Source: Phaeodactylum tricornutum CCAP 1055/1
Lineage: Eukaryota; Bacillariophyta; Bacillariophyceae; Surirellales; Neidiaceae
Direction of reading: 5' to 3'
Assembly (NCBI RefSeq): GCF_000150955.2
Contig: NC_011699.1
Coordinates: forward strand, 124,001 to 188,000
DNA: 64,000 nt
Made by a program: the position numbers and the translations under genes. The notes below the pieces were generated by a model. It saw only the letters and a program-made list of their open reading frames with translations, made no database searches and was not told the DNA's origin. Shown here one piece after another: positions 11,301 to 20,839 of this stretch (the first letter of the stretch is position 1; each line of letters begins with the position of its first letter).

Positions 11301-11484
11301 TAGCCACCGGGTGCGACATCCGCCAATGCCACTGTGCAGTTTACAGAACGTTGGACAGCTCGAGCGATATGCCTCACCGAGTCACAAACTTTCAAGGAAA
11401 TCAAGAGACAAACGGGGACGTCGTAAGTCGAAAGGCGACCTGAGAGTGATCTCGCCGCGAATTTCGGTGATGGTGTCGAACTGA
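8365..11484 (+). CDS. Large disordered protein with one WW domain
   Basis: A 1039-residue product from the ATG at 8365 (MTKKRKAF). An in-frame ATG also occurs at 8314, so the start is not certain. Most of the chain is Ser/Thr/Pro-rich and low in hydrophobic residues. One WW domain is clear at about residues 504-540 (LPPGWMIGVSQTKNRPYYYH, then FGTSFSCPVHLP). It has the first Trp and the aromatic YYY block; the second signature Trp is replaced by Phe/Ser, while the final Pro is present. WW domains bind proline-rich ligands. Basic ends (KKRK near the N-terminus; KSRDKRGRRKSKG near the C-terminus) suggest nuclear localisation. No catalytic domain was seen. A proline-rich WBP11-like gene lies 1.5 kb downstream. 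Confidence 0.8.
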   Translation: MTKKRKAFSPLHANTLGSSPSQRSSSTSSSLPRLDKDDDFLSRPPKKPQPVRSSDTKTPRISNCTNPQGLVRTTTAVPAPSTASLGATSRTSRPSKARSKVPRQTKRTLKKPPPPRIQQSNQPADQSRADVPKREAQGPGVIIPSNPQTSKDDTQRQSRRSTSTLETILEEDSLSSNGSYGPHGISTIKAAIQACLPNPSLPTANPSRPIPIASSHHVMDPQHCQTKSPHFQKLNASSSARNCSDDDMQLSSDDETLSLSSPETSIPNVPDRAIPYQKGTSHALHSFARGSIDHTTSRLRDGRGLPNATFQSNVGKSVTNGSSNFDVATKNGEQHITKALKAQVTDKAMQRFLDTPVDNPDVVKAMLANSDPSQGLMGLSLQVQAGDDKSLAQSELTDQTDLDSFTNTRHDIHEGFESADGWMEPRTWTRLAARNALRDQTGKLCAVPGRALFSPSSEPINAACNSTPHESSVQSAKLWTAKEANDFNPAPIFVLRDGKRYRHPPLPPGWMIGVSQTKNRPYYYHTDFGTSFSCPVHLPDDDGQVYGDTPSPVPSACAKSCASLYSSTVGHDEASRGRASTISSNTVSLQASRKSKFALSPVSKRDGLTVVSCRLQSSPSFETPKKTNDAVETIELGVCVHNITKEHSHMTPAVHESEYVSGNPLTSSLRNSKGHEAHLEEHTEQLKLAQNLIRTSTNKMFSPLSLAMRKKSWPRGQGCVANARMPDNEFDASSSEDSRVRSEKVLCSTTHNPTSHLYSLSSPHGTHTIDRRDSLRTTENLSNYATSGAKFPETYLPKEGVDRFFVNRISEAPDKTVDMSSSVPSKSSFTLHSSRLSSPSNVEGDSRQGLAYERGKDSDEIPGVANDDFPDVEYDESPIGLPTIGDRDMTIGLRQKLDFTSTDQELEEILPIEMSASRRSSRLQPFVLTSTGSKDDEISALGVDDLSQQSRVEDFIQERGEIRSHRSLGGSASTFGTNFSHRVRHPPMPLCSLQNVGQLERYASPSHKLSRKSRDKRGRRKSKGDLRVISPRISVMVSN

Positions 11485-11886
11485 TTGACAAAGGTATTCG
11501 GCACCAAAAGCAATTTCACCATGCTATTGTAAGAAATGACTATATAAAGCTGCACTCATTTTGGAGTTGCTAAAGGCTATTCGTAGTATCAACTGCTTTA
11601 GTCAACCGACAAAGTCGTGAGCACTGCTTCTTGCTGACATTTTTGCCTCTGCTGCATGCCTAAGTTGACCACTTGATCCTCGAGACACTAAGAGGAATCT
11701 TCGTTCTAGAACATGAATTCGATTCGTCCGATCTTGTGACGGCAATCAAACGGAATGCAAAAGATGGCTTGACGCAGTGGAAGGTGAAGGCGGGCTCCTG
11801 TAGTCTCAAACATGTCTGTACGAAGGTAAAGATGATCAATAACTCGTGCGTACTTGTTTTTGCTTCTCTAGGAAAAAGAAGGGCCA
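11485..11886. other. Convergent intergenic region
   Basis: About 400 bases between the stop codons of two convergent genes. They presumably hold both 3' untranslated regions. I see no gene or repeat here. Confidence 0.5.
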
Positions 11887-12558
11887 TTACGTGGTCCGCA
11901 AAATGGTTTCAACTTGATCCTTGGTCAAATCCAGTCGAATCGGGACGGCAACTATGGGATTCTGTCCAGCAATCGGCTTCTTGTCTGAATCGGCAATTTG
12001 ATACAAAACGTAGTCGAGTTGTCCGTATTTGACCAGTATCTCTACTACGGCTTGTAGGTGACACAAGTAGTCGAGTTCCGTCTCGTGCCGAAAGGGCCTT
12101 CGCCCCAATTTGAATGGCATAACGTTTAGGTAGACATTGCGAAAGCCTAACGCATCGACACGCTGAAAATCGACATCGTAGCATTCGCCCCATTTTTCCA
12201 AAATAGCATCCCTTAGGCCGTAGCCATCAAAGTCTTCCACAACTGGTTCTTCTGTTGGCGCTTTCTTTTTCGCTTTGGCTTTTTGGAAAGCTTTCAGGGA
12301 AAACTCCTCATCATCGTCATTATTCTGGTCTTCCATAGGCGTATTAAGATCGCTCGTGTCCGCTGATTTGGCGTCACGACATGTTTTCGTACGTTCTACT
12401 CTAGACGGTGCCATTGATGGTGCCCGAATTATATGGTTTGGATGGAAAGGTGTAGCGGAAAACGACTCGACTGACAGTGAAGGGTTCACTGTCAGCAGCG
12501 CATGCAAAAGTATTGGCGTCACCAGCGAAACGAATGATCTGCTATCTGCAGTTCTCAT
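11887..12558 (-). CDS. Plastid-targeted DUF3067-family protein
   Basis: A 223-residue protein. I chose the ATG at 12558 because it opens onto a hydrophobic signal peptide ending in VESFSATPF, a diatom plastid-type cleavage motif; the upstream in-frame leader is not signal-like. An acidic linker follows. The conserved domain fills about residues 110-223: AILEKWGECYDVD, RNVYLNVMPFKLGRRPFRH, LDYLCHLQAVVEILVKYGQ and IVAVPIRLDLTKDQ. This matches my recollection of DUF3067, a family of cyanobacteria and plastid-bearing eukaryotes with no settled function. The gene is single-exon and divergent from the WBP11-GYF gene. Targeting and family are well supported; the role is unknown. Confidence 0.8.
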   Translation of the reverse strand: MRTADSRSFVSLVTPILLHALLTVNPSLSVESFSATPFHPNHIIRAPSMAPSRVERTKTCRDAKSADTSDLNTPMEDQNNDDDEEFSLKAFQKAKAKKKAPTEEPVVEDFDGYGLRDAILEKWGECYDVDFQRVDALGFRNVYLNVMPFKLGRRPFRHETELDYLCHLQAVVEILVKYGQLDYVLYQIADSDKKPIAGQNPIVAVPIRLDLTKDQVETILRTT

Positions 12559-13022
12559 GATGCGTTGTAGGATTTCCTGTATACACCGAACTCTGATTTC
12601 ACTGTATGTATAGCCTCTCTCCGTAGTGACACTGAGCTCTTCCAACTCTTGACATTGGCCTGTTTGTCTTCGTTGTAGTTCGGATGGTCTTCCTGAGTAG
12701 CAGAATTTATCGTCGCGTTCCGCACTATGACGTCACACTTCGGCAGCGGCGGGGTATTGACTTTAGTCAAACTACGTGAACTTTGACCTGAAATTCCAGA
12801 TTCCACTATGCCGTACATGATACATACCGTCGATTTCGAACCCTGGCAAGTAAAGTAGGTAGGATGGTTTTGGTAGGGTAGGGCCCTTTCAACTTCCCAT
12901 TACAGTGTTCATGTAACTGTCGAGCATGACGTCTATTCGTCAAAGGAATCCAGTAGACTTTGCAAGCTTGCCTCTTCCTTATTAGTGATTCGATTGTTGC
13001 TTGTCGGTCTATATCAACCAGC

Positions 13023-14869
13023 ATGGGAAAGGATGGCAGCGGTGGCGGGGGCGTTTCGGATTGGCACCGCAAAAAGCGAAAAAAGGAACTGCAAAAGAAC
13101 AAAGAAGTCCGCATCGCCGCGAGGGACGCACGGGTCCTCGCGGAAAAGTCCGTCAAAGATGTCCAAGACGAAATCTACAAACTCACCAAGCAGTTTAAAA
13201 GTGAAGACGTCATGCCGCATCCTGTCAAATCCAAGTTGGATCGATTGCGGAAAGAACTCAAGCTCGTGAAAGAGCAGCAAGAAAAACAGCCCAAACCCGC
13301 TGCGAAACCAATCCCAGCCCAAACGACGACCTTCCAGCCGCTCGACAAGCCCGCCGTGAGCATTTATTACGACCCTATTATGAATCCCTTCGGAGCGCCT
13401 CCACCTGGTAAGCCGCGGTTATATCACCGTCGGGGTGGAGGCGTCACGATGAATCTGGAAGAAGCCGGTGTTCCGGGTGAGCCGGAAAGACCGCCATCGC
13501 CTCCCCCGCGATCGAGCCAACCTCCGCCCCGATGTCAGCAGTTGCCGCCCCCGCCTCCAAAGAGAGATTCTATGTACAATCAGCAAGCAATTTAGAACAA
13601 CAGACCCTTCCGCCACCACCACCACCATTACCAGTGTCGCCACCGAAGGCAAAGGTGATTCCAACCGAGCTACCCTCGTTACCCCCACCATCAGCGGCTG
13701 TTGGACGCAGCAAGAAAAAATTGCTAACCGCTGACATATGGGCATCTAAAGAAGAAATTCAGTATGAGCAAGTTTCCGGTATTGGAAGTTTGGAAGGTGT
13801 GACCGTGGTTGAAGATACGTCCTGGTATTACAAAGACTCAACAGGTAACGTTCAAGGTCCATTTCCGAAGCCTCAAATCGCACAGTGGGTCCAGGCTGGC
13901 TTCTTTCCACTAGTAACAAAGCTACGGCCTTCTGCGAGCAACAAGTGGAAGACTTTGTCCAAAACCAAAGCCTTTCACGACGTCTTGCCTGATTCGTTGC
14001 GAACGGAACTGCAGACTACTGCTTTGTCGAAAGAGCTTCCACAACAATCAGTACAAGACCGAATCGCGGCACTTCAGAGCAATGACTCTTCAGTACAAGA
14101 TCGCATAGCGCAGTTACGTCAAGACAATCTGCGTAACGAAACCAAAGATCCATCGCTCGATTCTCATGCACGCCAGAAAGCCGACGAGCCTCCGAATTGT
14201 TTCGTGCAACCACATTTTGCGACACTACGAACAGAGACTCCGGAGGAGCGTGCCTCGGCTCACGAGCAATTAGAGCCGAGCAATAGCGAATCGAATTTAG
14301 TTAATGCAGACGATGACAAATTAGCACAGGAGTCGTCGATTCAAGATCGGATTGTTGCATTGCGAGCAGAAAAGCTAAGGTCGAAGGAAGACTTTTTGGC
14401 AAACGAGAGCACGCAAGGCCACCTCCCCGTGTTTTCTCCACCACCTGCTCCCAGGACAAATATGGCGGACACTCCACTGTACGCTGTCGACGACAACGAT
14501 AAAATGACTCGACATTCGATTGATGATAGCATGTATAATGTGCCATACCCCGTGGACGATTCCATGGCGGAAGTTGCCTACCCAGTAGAAGGTTGCAGCG
14601 ACGGTTTCACTTATCCTGTGAATGACCCCTATGACACTAACAATGAAGTTACTGTATCTAACGAACTTTCTGTGGTCGATTCGTATCCCTCGGCAAAACC
14701 AGTGGACGGAATCCCACCGAAAAAGAAGATCAAAGTTGACCACGACGTGATCTCGTTCCTGCCCTCGCATTTGCTAAAGTCTCGACGGAACATTGAGCCA
14801 ACTCCGGCAAAATGTCAATCGGAGAAAGATGACTACGAGGATCTAGTAAAAGAGGTTGACAGCCTTTGA
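13023..14869 (+). CDS. WBP11-like N-terminus fused to a GYF domain
   Basis: Two exons: 13023-13476 and 13542-14869. The proposed 65-base intron runs from GTGAGC to TCAGCAG; a second donor (GTAAGC at 13408) is in the same phase. The spliced product has 593 residues. The N-terminus (DWHRKKRKKELQKNKEVR, then YYDPIMNPFGAPPPGKP) resembles WBP11, a WW-binding protein associated with splicing. After a polyproline stretch comes a GYF domain at about residues 240-295 (SWYYKDSTGNVQGPF, IAQWVQAGFF), a fold that binds proline-rich peptides and occurs in the U5 snRNP protein CD2BP2. Three S-[VI]-QDRI-[AV]-x-L repeats (from about 14046, 14088 and 14336) and YPV-repeats follow, then a likely nuclear signal (PPKKKIKVD, about residue 543). 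A splicing role is inferred from both halves. Confidence 0.8.
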
Positions 14870-15216
14870 AAGACTATGTCGATGCTTAAGTATTTGCTGT
14901 TGGGTGTGCCGTGCTGCAGATAGCAAGACCGCAAAAGTTCCAAAGGGAGTTGATTAGCGTTGTATCTCGGTGTTACTCCGTTTACTCAGCAAAACGCGTC
15001 CAGGTTTTATTGTGTGTCGTAACACACAAACCGCACCTTTTGTGGTCTCGCTGTTCGCACTACGATATACACAGCAGCAATCGGAATAGGTTCCGACTCC
15101 AATGTCGGAAATCTGTTTCAGACAATTTTGGGAAACAGGATTGCGCATTTTGTACTTCTGCCTGATGTACTCATTGTTTTTGCAAAGAAGAAAAGTCTCA
15201 TCTTTCCCCATCTCTA
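14870..15216. other. Intergenic region
   Basis: About 350 bases between two genes on the same strand. It should hold the 3' end of one and the promoter of the next. No structured element was recognised. Confidence 0.45.
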
Positions 15217-15732
15217 ATGTGGAAGAATCGTGTGAACCTCGTGCTCATGACGCTGGCAGCGCTGTCGGCATCACCCCAGGCCAAGGCGCAATTGATGCTG
15301 CGGGCTTTGCAGGAAGATGCTCCGCAAGGAAACATTGAGAGTGACTTTCCCAGTGATGCTCCTTCTGACCATCCTTCGGACCAACCTTCGGATATGCCCT
15401 CGGAGACGCCGTCACTCCCCGTTGGATTTCCCCCCTCTCCTTCACCGACGATCACTCTGGCATCTCCTACAGTTGTCCCTACGATCCAACTTTCGCTTTT
15501 GCCGACAATTATGGCAACAAATGCTCCTAGTGAGAGCTCAGTGTCAGACGATTATGTGATGCCGCCTGATCAGTTTTCCATGAGTATGCAAACTTCAAAG
15601 TCGTTTCAAATTGACGCCATGGAAGATTCTATGATTCCGACTGAAGTTGTTTCGATGGCCCTTGACAACAAGACACGCAATATTCATAAGTCAAACGGAA
15701 AGCGCAACTTGATCCGAATCAAACCTTTGTAA
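15217..15732 (+). CDS. Secreted Pro-Ser-Asp repeat protein
   Basis: A 171-residue protein from an ATG that opens directly on a signal peptide (residues 1-24, ending QAKA). Residues about 40-70 carry a run of PSD-x2/x3 units (DFPSDAPSDHPSDQPSDMPS) followed by Pro/Thr/Ser-rich sequence. Such PSD/PSx repeats are common in diatom cell-surface and wall-associated proteins, where they act as probably glycosylated stalks. No membrane anchor or enzymatic domain was seen downstream. The C-terminal 60 residues are Met/Ser/Asp-rich, then basic. The gene may be a short surface protein; no specific function can be given. Confidence 0.65.
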   Translation: MWKNRVNLVLMTLAALSASPQAKAQLMLRALQEDAPQGNIESDFPSDAPSDHPSDQPSDMPSETPSLPVGFPPSPSPTITLASPTVVPTIQLSLLPTIMATNAPSESSVSDDYVMPPDQFSMSMQTSKSFQIDAMEDSMIPTEVVSMALDNKTRNIHKSNGKRNLIRIKPL

Positions 15733-16452
15733 CGACCGCCAAAGGCTGAATTTCAGCTACATGTATTCGAATAAGCAAGGTCTCATCGTCTTTTTAGTTC
15801 GTAGCAGCTCGCAAGCAAGGCACATGTCCGTGGTAAAAATTTATTGGAACATATTATTATCCACCCAAGCTTCAATAACAGTAAACTTGAAGAATAGATC
15901 AAGCGGATTTGGAGCTGAAGTGAAAGGTAAATTTAGCTAAAGCACTACGAACACCCAATCCTGGAGGTAGCGCATACCTTGCGCTGACTAGTCGCAACAC
16001 CTACCTTGGTGACCAAGTGACGGCTTCAACCGATATTGTTGGATAAAGAGATGACGGGACTTAATCTTACACACCTAAATGGCTTCAACAATTCTGGGGT
16101 TCGAGACATGATTTTACTTTTGCACCTCACTGTCAACTTACCTACCTACCCACCTACCTACCGTACTTAAGGTAGCGCTTGAACCTGTGGTAGGTTGTAC
16201 GTATATTCGCCGAGCTTGCTCGATCATTTTTAGCTTTTTCGCGCTTCAAATTTCGGAAGGAAACCGCAATAAAAGGAGTCGATCCGATATCTAGCGTTCG
16301 AATTGAATTGTCTTCAATATTATTTGGTGTCAATATATGGAAATCGCCGCTCCTCCAAGAGTATCAGAGACGACGTTCAAACTCCTCACTTCTCTTACCG
16401 CTATAAGGTGGTTCATAATGAGCTCTTATATTTCTACATAGTGCTGTAAAGC
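15733..16452. other. Non-coding region with TACC repeats and small palindromes
   Basis: About 720 bases without a convincing ORF. It contains an imperfect CCTA/TACC run at 16139-16162, a CTACC...GGTAG inverted repeat at 16158-16175 with a second GGTAG close downstream, and a near-perfect 13-base palindrome (CTTGGT-G-ACCAAG) at 16005-16017. The downstream plastid gene starts at 16453, so promoter elements should lie here. Confidence 0.5.
16139..16175. repeat. Imperfect (CCTA)n microsatellite ending in an inverted repeat
   Basis: Six CCTA/CCCA-type units run into CTACC, an 8-base loop and GGTAG, so the end can fold into a short hairpin. No coding function is visible. It may be a simple slippage repeat. 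Confidence 0.6.
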
Positions 16453-17136
16453 ATGACAAAGCTTCTCTGCAATTTCGCTTTGATTTCATCCCTCTTTGTC
16501 AGCGTTCATTCCTTTGCTCCTTATCATCACCGAACGATCAACTTGCCCAAGATCTCTAACGAAATTCACTCATCTAGCACTATCATGAGCGGTCTTCCCA
16601 GCCCGCACAACTTGGCCGGAAAGCTAATTCCTACTTTGCCTGGAATTCCCTCTAGCTCAATCTCATCTGTCGTTTCGAGCTATCCAGGAGATCTCGTGCT
16701 CATCGCGTTCATGGCCTGCTTGCCATTGGTGCTCAACGAGATTCTCAACGATGTTGTTCCGAAAAAGTTTCGTTCGTTTACGAATCAATTTGATGCAGCA
16801 GCTAGGATTTCGGGGATATTGTATGGAATGTTCCTCTTCGATGCCGTGTTTGCTCACGTTTTAGGTCGACAGGCGGTCGTGGGAAAGCAGATTAGCTCCG
16901 TTTTGTTTCTTCTTGCGTGGTGGTTGCCTAGTCGACTCTCGATCGTTCGTCTTGTGAAACCGAAGGTCGAATGGATGCAAAACGGATCTGAAACGGAACG
17001 TGGCCTACTTAATCGTCTGGGGGCGTTGGCGGTGTATTTGGGTGCTACTGTGGTCGCTACAAAGTCGTTAAGCATGAGCGTCTCGCAAGCTATGGGATAC
17101 GCAGTCATGCCAGCATTGGTTGCTATCCTCAAGTAA
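16453..17136 (+). CDS. Plastid-targeted multipass membrane protein, unknown
   Basis: A 227-residue protein. The signal peptide (residues 1-20) ends in VHS-FAPYHH, the diatom plastid-import motif with Phe at +1. The mature part has about four hydrophobic segments (LVLIAFMACLPLVLNEIL, ISGILYGMFLFDAVFAHVLG, ISSVLFLLAWWLPSRL, ALAVYLGATVVATKSL). The rest is short loops, including a polar stretch with KPKVEW. I do not recognise the family and see no channel or transporter signature. It is probably an inner-envelope or thylakoid protein, by inference from the address and hydrophobicity. Confidence 0.7.
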   Translation: MTKLLCNFALISSLFVSVHSFAPYHHRTINLPKISNEIHSSSTIMSGLPSPHNLAGKLIPTLPGIPSSSISSVVSSYPGDLVLIAFMACLPLVLNEILNDVVPKKFRSFTNQFDAAARISGILYGMFLFDAVFAHVLGRQAVVGKQISSVLFLLAWWLPSRLSIVRLVKPKVEWMQNGSETERGLLNRLGALAVYLGATVVATKSLSMSVSQAMGYAVMPALVAILK

Positions 17137-17846
17137 ATTAAGTGCAGGGAAGTATAATTCACAATGTTACGTGTATATGATTTTACTAGTGGACTCGCTA
17201 CAGTCAGCTTTGCGCTTAACTGTAAATTACAATCACAACTTGTTCTCTGTCAACAGCAAAATTCGTATAACCCTTGAAACTCGCTGTGATCCTCATCGTC
17301 CATTTCAGTCCTCAGCAGCAAATGTACGGCGTGTACTAGCTGGGCTTTCAACCCGGTCTTCACCTAGATGAACTTACTTCTCTGAGGTTTGATTAGCATG
17401 CGAGAGAGGGTAGAATCATTTCCTTTGCAAAGCAAAATATTTGAGTGAATTTGAAAGCAAGCTGTTTCTTCTCATGCAAGCTAGCTCTAGAATCGGTCTG
17501 TTCCAGTCTGGCTGCCTCCGTTCTCCGTAACTGTTAGCGTGAAATGCAATATTATGGAAATTTGTCATCGAAGATAAGCAAGGCAATAAAATCGGAGGAG
17601 GACCGGGTGTCTTCGCCATCTCTGCGACGTCTGATTAGATGGATACGACATATGTAATCTTGATATTGTGTGTCACAGAATGAGACGATGTGCGACGAAT
17701 CACGACAGACGGCAACTCCGATGATCCATTTCGAAATCTTTAGATTCTCCGATCCTCTCGTACGGCAGGACAGGCAGGCTCCACATCTCTCTCTGACTTC
17801 CACTGTCAAAATCTTGTCGGACTCACATCTCCACAAACTTTTCATC
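17137..17846. other. Intergenic region
   Basis: About 710 bases between two plastid-protein genes on the same strand. Short ORFs on both strands lack family signals. I see no repeat or RNA gene. Confidence 0.4.
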
Positions 17847-19065
17847 ATGATGTTACGATCGCTGGTATTGGCACTGTCTTGGACAGTGGCTTCGGCCTTT
17901 ACGCACCAGAGTACCTTTTGGGGCCGCACGGCGGCGACGAACAGTCGGTACGTTGCGATGAACGTCAAAGATACGATTCCGATCCCAGGAGTTCTCAACC
18001 TCGAAGGGCGTCGTATTTCTTGGCCAATGTGTATCAACAGTGAATCAGCGTGTATTGTGGCTGTATCAGAGATGGAGAGCTGTAACGAAGCCCACTAAAC
18101 TCTCAAATTTGTCTGCCTCTTCCTCATTCTCTTTCTTAAAACCAGAATCCTATCCCTATCTCCACCAACAGATGCTTCGTCGTCAGCGCTGTGTATGAAG
18201 TACACGCTAGTGTTGGTTCGTCACGGAGAGTCGACTTGGAACAAGGAAAATCGATTCACTGGGTATGTTTCTCTACCGTGCATCAGCTCCATGTCTAATC
18301 AAGCCTTCGTGCTTCCAATTCTAATTAACAATTTTCTTGCCATTTTGTTCACTGATACTTAGTTGGGTTGACTGCCCCTTGAGCGAGGCCGGTGAAGAGG
18401 AAGCCCACAAAGGAGGACAGCTTTTGCGAGAGGGGGGCTATCACTTTGACAAGGCCTACACCTCTACTTTAAAAAGAGCGATCAAAACGCTATGGATTGT
18501 GCTCGAAGAAATGGATCTCATGTACCTCCCCATTACTAATAATTGGCGACTGAACGAACGTCACTACGGAGCCTTACAGGGCCTAAACAAGCAGGAAACT
18601 GTCGATAAACACGGTAAGGATCAGGTGTTGGAGTGGCGGCGGTCGTACGATATTCCACCACCAGATATTGATGAAGATTCGGAGTACTTTCCCGGCAACG
18701 ATCCCATGTACAAGGATGTGCCGAAAGAAGACTTGCCAAAGGCCGAGTCGTTGAAGCTGACGGAAGAGCGCTTTATGAGCTGGTGGGAAGATACGCTAGT
18801 TCCCGAAATCAAATCGGGCACAAAAATTCTCATTGCGGCTCACGGGAACACACTCCGGGCCTTGGTCAAGCACTTGGACAATATTTCCCCCGAAGATATC
18901 ACCGGTCTGAATATTCCGACAGGCGTTCCGCTCGTTTACGAGCTGGACGAAGAACTCAAACCTATTCCGCACAAGGATGCGATTGCGCCGTTATCAGGAC
19001 ATTATTTGGGAGACCAGGAGGAAGTTCGAAATCGCATTGGAGCCGTTGCAGCGCAAACGAAATAG
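17847..19065 (+). CDS. Phosphoglycerate mutase, cofactor-dependent, plastid-targeted
   Basis: Three exons: 17847-17947, 18146-18262 and 18363-19065. The introns are 198 bases (GTACGT to ACCAG, with a good pyrimidine tract) and 100 bases (GTATGT to CTTAG). The product has 306 residues. The N-terminal signal peptide ends TVASA-FTHQ, a plastid-type motif, and a Ser/Thr-rich transit region follows. The enzyme begins near [16 protein letters not shown] (phosphorylated His at about 60), then [21 protein letters not shown] (acid/base Glu) and [10 protein letters not shown] (second catalytic His, about 233). It interconverts 3- and 2-phosphoglycerate using 2,3-bisphosphoglycerate, here in the plastid part of lower glycolysis. 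Length and motifs fit the dPGM family fully. Confidence 0.92.
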
Positions 19066-19658
19066 TCAAACAAGGAAAATATATTTCGCATTTTGTCTGT
19101 GGCTGTTAGAACTCCATTTACAGCTGCTGATCAAACTAAATCGTTAAACAAGGAAAGTTTTCCTAGAACCTATACTGTCCATTTACAGTTAGCGCCTTTG
19201 AAAATGCAAACGACCGACTCTCTCCGCTTGCCTATCTCATTCGCATTCATCGCTAGATATATACTGGAGTGAAGATCTACAGCGCGCTGAAAATTAATCA
19301 GACTTTGGTGAAAGCCAGAGAAAGATGGCCGAACTTCTAAATTGAACAGGGATGTCACTGGGAATCACCTTTTATTCTCCGTAGCCCGCACCTGCCGTCA
19401 AGGACTTCAATCGCTGAGACAAAAACGAGATTCTGCAAGAGCAACAGCTGTATATCAAGGGTACACTTTTACGTCGAGCAAGGGCAGCTACTCTCTGAGG
19501 AATACCACAGGTCTACAGTGTAAGGTAGACTTTGACTTTACTAAGATGTACGGGATAAAAGCTGCATCAATATAGTGTCCGAACTCTGATAAAATAATCA
19601 TTGAGTTACGGGACAGACCAATTTTATTGTATCCAGCATAGAATCTAGACCATAGTGA
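19066..19658. other. Convergent intergenic region with a weak local duplication
   Basis: About 590 bases between converging genes. Two blocks about 70 bases apart share (C/T)AAACAAGGAAA, a TAGAAC core and TCCATTTACAG in the same order (about 19066-19125 and 19143-19192). This suggests a decayed tandem duplication next to the mutase stop codon. No gene was seen. Confidence 0.45.
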
Positions 19659-20498
19659 TTAGGTTTGATTTTTCATTGCTTCTTTCGCTTGCTTTTCAAG
19701 GCGTCTGAGTTCTTCGCGTTCAGCTTGCGCTCGCCTACCGTCCCTATCCGCTTCCTGCTGGAGCAAAAACCATTTTTTCTTTTGACCCACAGTGGGAGCT
19801 TGATAGATGCGAAGCTTAAAGTCTATCTCTCGAAGAATGACACGCATGTGAGAATGTTTTCGTTCCATTTTACCGGATCGTCCTCGTCCCATGATTCTGA
19901 TGCGTTTTAGTGGAACACCTTTAGTCGCAAAGCACTCCGCGACTTCTAGCTGACTAATCTGCAATCCGTGACGAATACTGGCGAGATTGGAAGTTCGCTT
20001 CAGAACTTCTTGTACCAGCGGGGCCTTTCCCTTTTTGCAAAACTCTAACTGCGTCAAGGCTTCCTGCAGTGGCAAGCCGGCGGCAAGCTGGCATACTAAA
20101 TTCAAGCGCCAAGGCGAATGGCGTATATTTTTTTCCGCGCCCTCGTAGGTGCGCATCTTATTGAGCCGCCGACGCACGATGGAGGGTTTGAGTTTGGGAT
20201 GCTTGCGCATATCGAACGCCGCGAATTGACGACCATCTTCGGATCGCACAACTTGCGGGGCGGTGTAAGATTTCTGCTCCGGTTGGATTTGCGTGGAAAA
20301 GTAGTGGATTAGTGTTCGGGATACTTCGTGTGTGGTTGGTGTACTGCGACGGTGCCAGCAATCAGATACAGCCAGCGTCGCATTTCGCTGCGGTATGACA
20401 AAAAGTGGTCGTGCGAATGGTAGACATTTCCTGTGCGCTTGTAAAGGTTTCAGTGACAAGGACGATAAACGTTTGCAAAGGGCTGTCCAGCTCGCCAT
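19659..20498 (-). CDS. Mitochondrial ribosomal protein uL22
   Basis: A 279-residue single-exon protein from the ATG at 20498. The first 90 or so residues are basic and Ser-rich without an ER signal, typical of a mitochondrial presequence (MASWTALCKRLSSLSLKPLQ). The uL22 fold occupies about residues 125-235: RLNLVCQLAAGLPLQEALTQ, LKRTSNLASIRHG, AECFATKGVPLKRIRIMGRG and MERKHSHMRVILRE. uL22 lines the peptide exit tunnel of the large subunit. A Glu/Arg/Lys-rich helical tail follows. Plastid uL22 is usually plastid-encoded in diatoms, which together with the leader favours the mitochondrial assignment. Confidence 0.88.
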   Translation of the reverse strand: MASWTALCKRLSSLSLKPLQAHRKCLPFARPLFVIPQRNATLAVSDCWHRRSTPTTHEVSRTLIHYFSTQIQPEQKSYTAPQVVRSEDGRQFAAFDMRKHPKLKPSIVRRRLNKMRTYEGAEKNIRHSPWRLNLVCQLAAGLPLQEALTQLEFCKKGKAPLVQEVLKRTSNLASIRHGLQISQLEVAECFATKGVPLKRIRIMGRGRSGKMERKHSHMRVILREIDFKLRIYQAPTVGQKKKWFLLQQEADRDGRRAQAEREELRRLEKQAKEAMKNQT

Positions 20499-20839
20499 GG
20501 TAGCGCTACTAACAGTGTTGCAAAAATGGTTTTTGTTAACAGCTAGCGAGCAATATCCAGCGACCAGAGTGATGATCGCACGATCTCGCGGAAAATGAAT
20601 TTCCTTGTCAAAGACGTAGGACAGAACAGACGATATTTACCAATTTATTACGATATTTTCAAATTTAAAAGCTAGAAAGTTTTTAATTTCGTCTTAAAGT
20701 GAATGAAAGCACCACTAAAAATAGTAAGCACCAACACTTTTATATCGACGCCGTAGGTACACACATTTCACGAAACAAACATCTTGACTGAAATGGAATC
20801 GTAAATCGATGTTGCCGTTACATTTGTTTGAATTGGTCC
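20499..20839. other. Intergenic region
   Basis: About 340 AT-rich bases between the start of the uL22 gene and the end of the next minus-strand gene. Nothing recognisable was seen. Confidence 0.4.

Noticed and set aside
12820-12870. TTCGAAC motif resembling a tRNA T-loop
   Set aside because: No cloverleaf partner sequences were found on either strand.
13532-13595. Overlap of two frames read as a genuine frameshift in the WBP11-GYF gene
   Set aside because: A GTGAGC...CAGCAG intron restores the frame, and the WBP11-type PGKP block stays in the first exon.
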